From an uncultured bacterium (GTDB lineage: Bacteria; Bacteroidota; Bacteroidia; Bacteroidales; Bacteroidaceae): a DNA stretch of 6,608 nucleotides. This document shows positions 6,495 through 6,608 of the stretch, piece after piece. Each line of letters starts with the position of its first letter. The first letter of the stretch is position 1. A model generated the notes under the pieces. That model was not told where the DNA came from. It saw only the letters and a list, made by a program, of their open reading frames with translations, and made no database searches. The position numbers were made by a program, and so were the translations under genes. The stretch lies in the NCBI GenBank assembly GCA_905215575.1, contig CAJMQV010000111.1, positions 1 through 6,608 on the forward strand, given 5' to 3'.

Positions 6495-6525
6495 TTTGCA
6501 GGATTAATAAAAATGCCTACCTTTG
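6495..6525 (+). promoter_or_regulatory. Consensus Bacteroidetes promoter of the SRP RNA gene
   Basis: TTTG at 6495-6498 and TACCTTTG at 6518-6525 are separated by exactly 19 bp, matching the Bacteroidetes -33/-7 consensus in sequence and spacing. An A/T-tract palindrome (seven T, CG, eight A, 6467-6483) lies just upstream and could act as an UP-like or bent element. Such a near-perfect promoter fits an abundant stable RNA. The predicted start of transcription is about 6529-6531. Confidence 0.85.
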
Positions 6526-6528
6526 CAA

Positions 6529-6608
6529 CCGCAAACGGGAAAGTCCTGTACGGCCAGCTCCCTTCGAATCCCCCAGGGCTTGATCGCAGCAAGGGTAGTT
6601 GGTTGTAG
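6529..6608 (+). ncRNA. ffs: Small signal recognition particle RNA (4.5S RNA), 3' end cut by window edge
   Basis: This is the RNA of the signal recognition particle, which binds Ffh and helps deliver nascent membrane proteins to the translocon. The Ffh-binding domain is visible: CAGG at 6574-6577 and AGCA at 6588-6591 enclose ten nucleotides (GCUUGAUCGC), the same spacing as in E. coli 4.5S RNA. Outside this, CCC (6571-6573) can pair with GGG (6593-6595), and UACGGCCAGCU (6549-6559) pairs with AGUUGGUUGUA (6597-6607) over 11 continuous pairs including G-U pairs. Together these make a single long hairpin. The apical loop is not the usual GGAA/GNRA tetraloop. The start is inferred from the promoter; the 3' strand of the basal stem and the terminator lie beyond 6608. 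No open reading frame explains this stretch. Confidence 0.88.

Overview
The window looks like chromosomal housekeeping DNA from a member of the Bacteroidales (Bacteroides, Phocaeicola or Parabacteroides type; the genus cannot be fixed from this sequence). The evidence is the Bacteroidetes promoter vocabulary (TAnnTTTG -7 elements, one with a perfectly spaced TTTG -33 element), start codons without clear Shine-Dalgarno sequences, and protein families typical of the phylum (DUF4199, and a lipoprotein/barrel pair resembling DUF6452 and DUF6048). Seven protein genes lie on the minus strand. One RNA gene lies on the plus strand at the right edge. I see no mobile element, CRISPR array, tRNA or rRNA.

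Right edge (6333-6608): a divergent intergenic region. Rightward, a near-consensus promoter (TTTG, 19 bp, TACCTTTG) drives the small SRP RNA (4.5S RNA, ffs), which runs off the window. Leftward, a TACCTTTG element sits about 27 bp before the first gene of a compact six-gene run.

Middle (2670-6332, minus strand): DUF4199 membrane protein, then a GT2 polyprenyl-phosphate glycosyltransferase, a small putative lipoprotein (DUF6452-like), a putative outer-membrane barrel (DUF6048-like), the manganese exporter MntP, and a 121-residue membrane-anchored protein resembling only the N-terminus of ApbE. Spacings are 20, 1, -44 (overlap), 19 and 1 nt, so one transcript is likely. Most of the products are cell-envelope proteins. 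A 14-bp perfect inverted repeat with a T-rich 3' arm (2547-2583) probably ends this unit.

Left (1-2544, minus strand): a second unit begins right after that hairpin. A TATCTTTG promoter element precedes a Crp/Fnr-family regulator, followed 12 nt later by a cytoplasmic M3 zinc metallopeptidase (Dcp/oligopeptidase A type) that is cut by the left edge after 600 codons.

I found no defence or otherwise exotic system. The points most worth a second look are the ApbE-like mini-protein, the palindrome over the regulator's promoter, the overlapping lipoprotein/barrel pair, and the non-GNRA apical loop of the SRP RNA.
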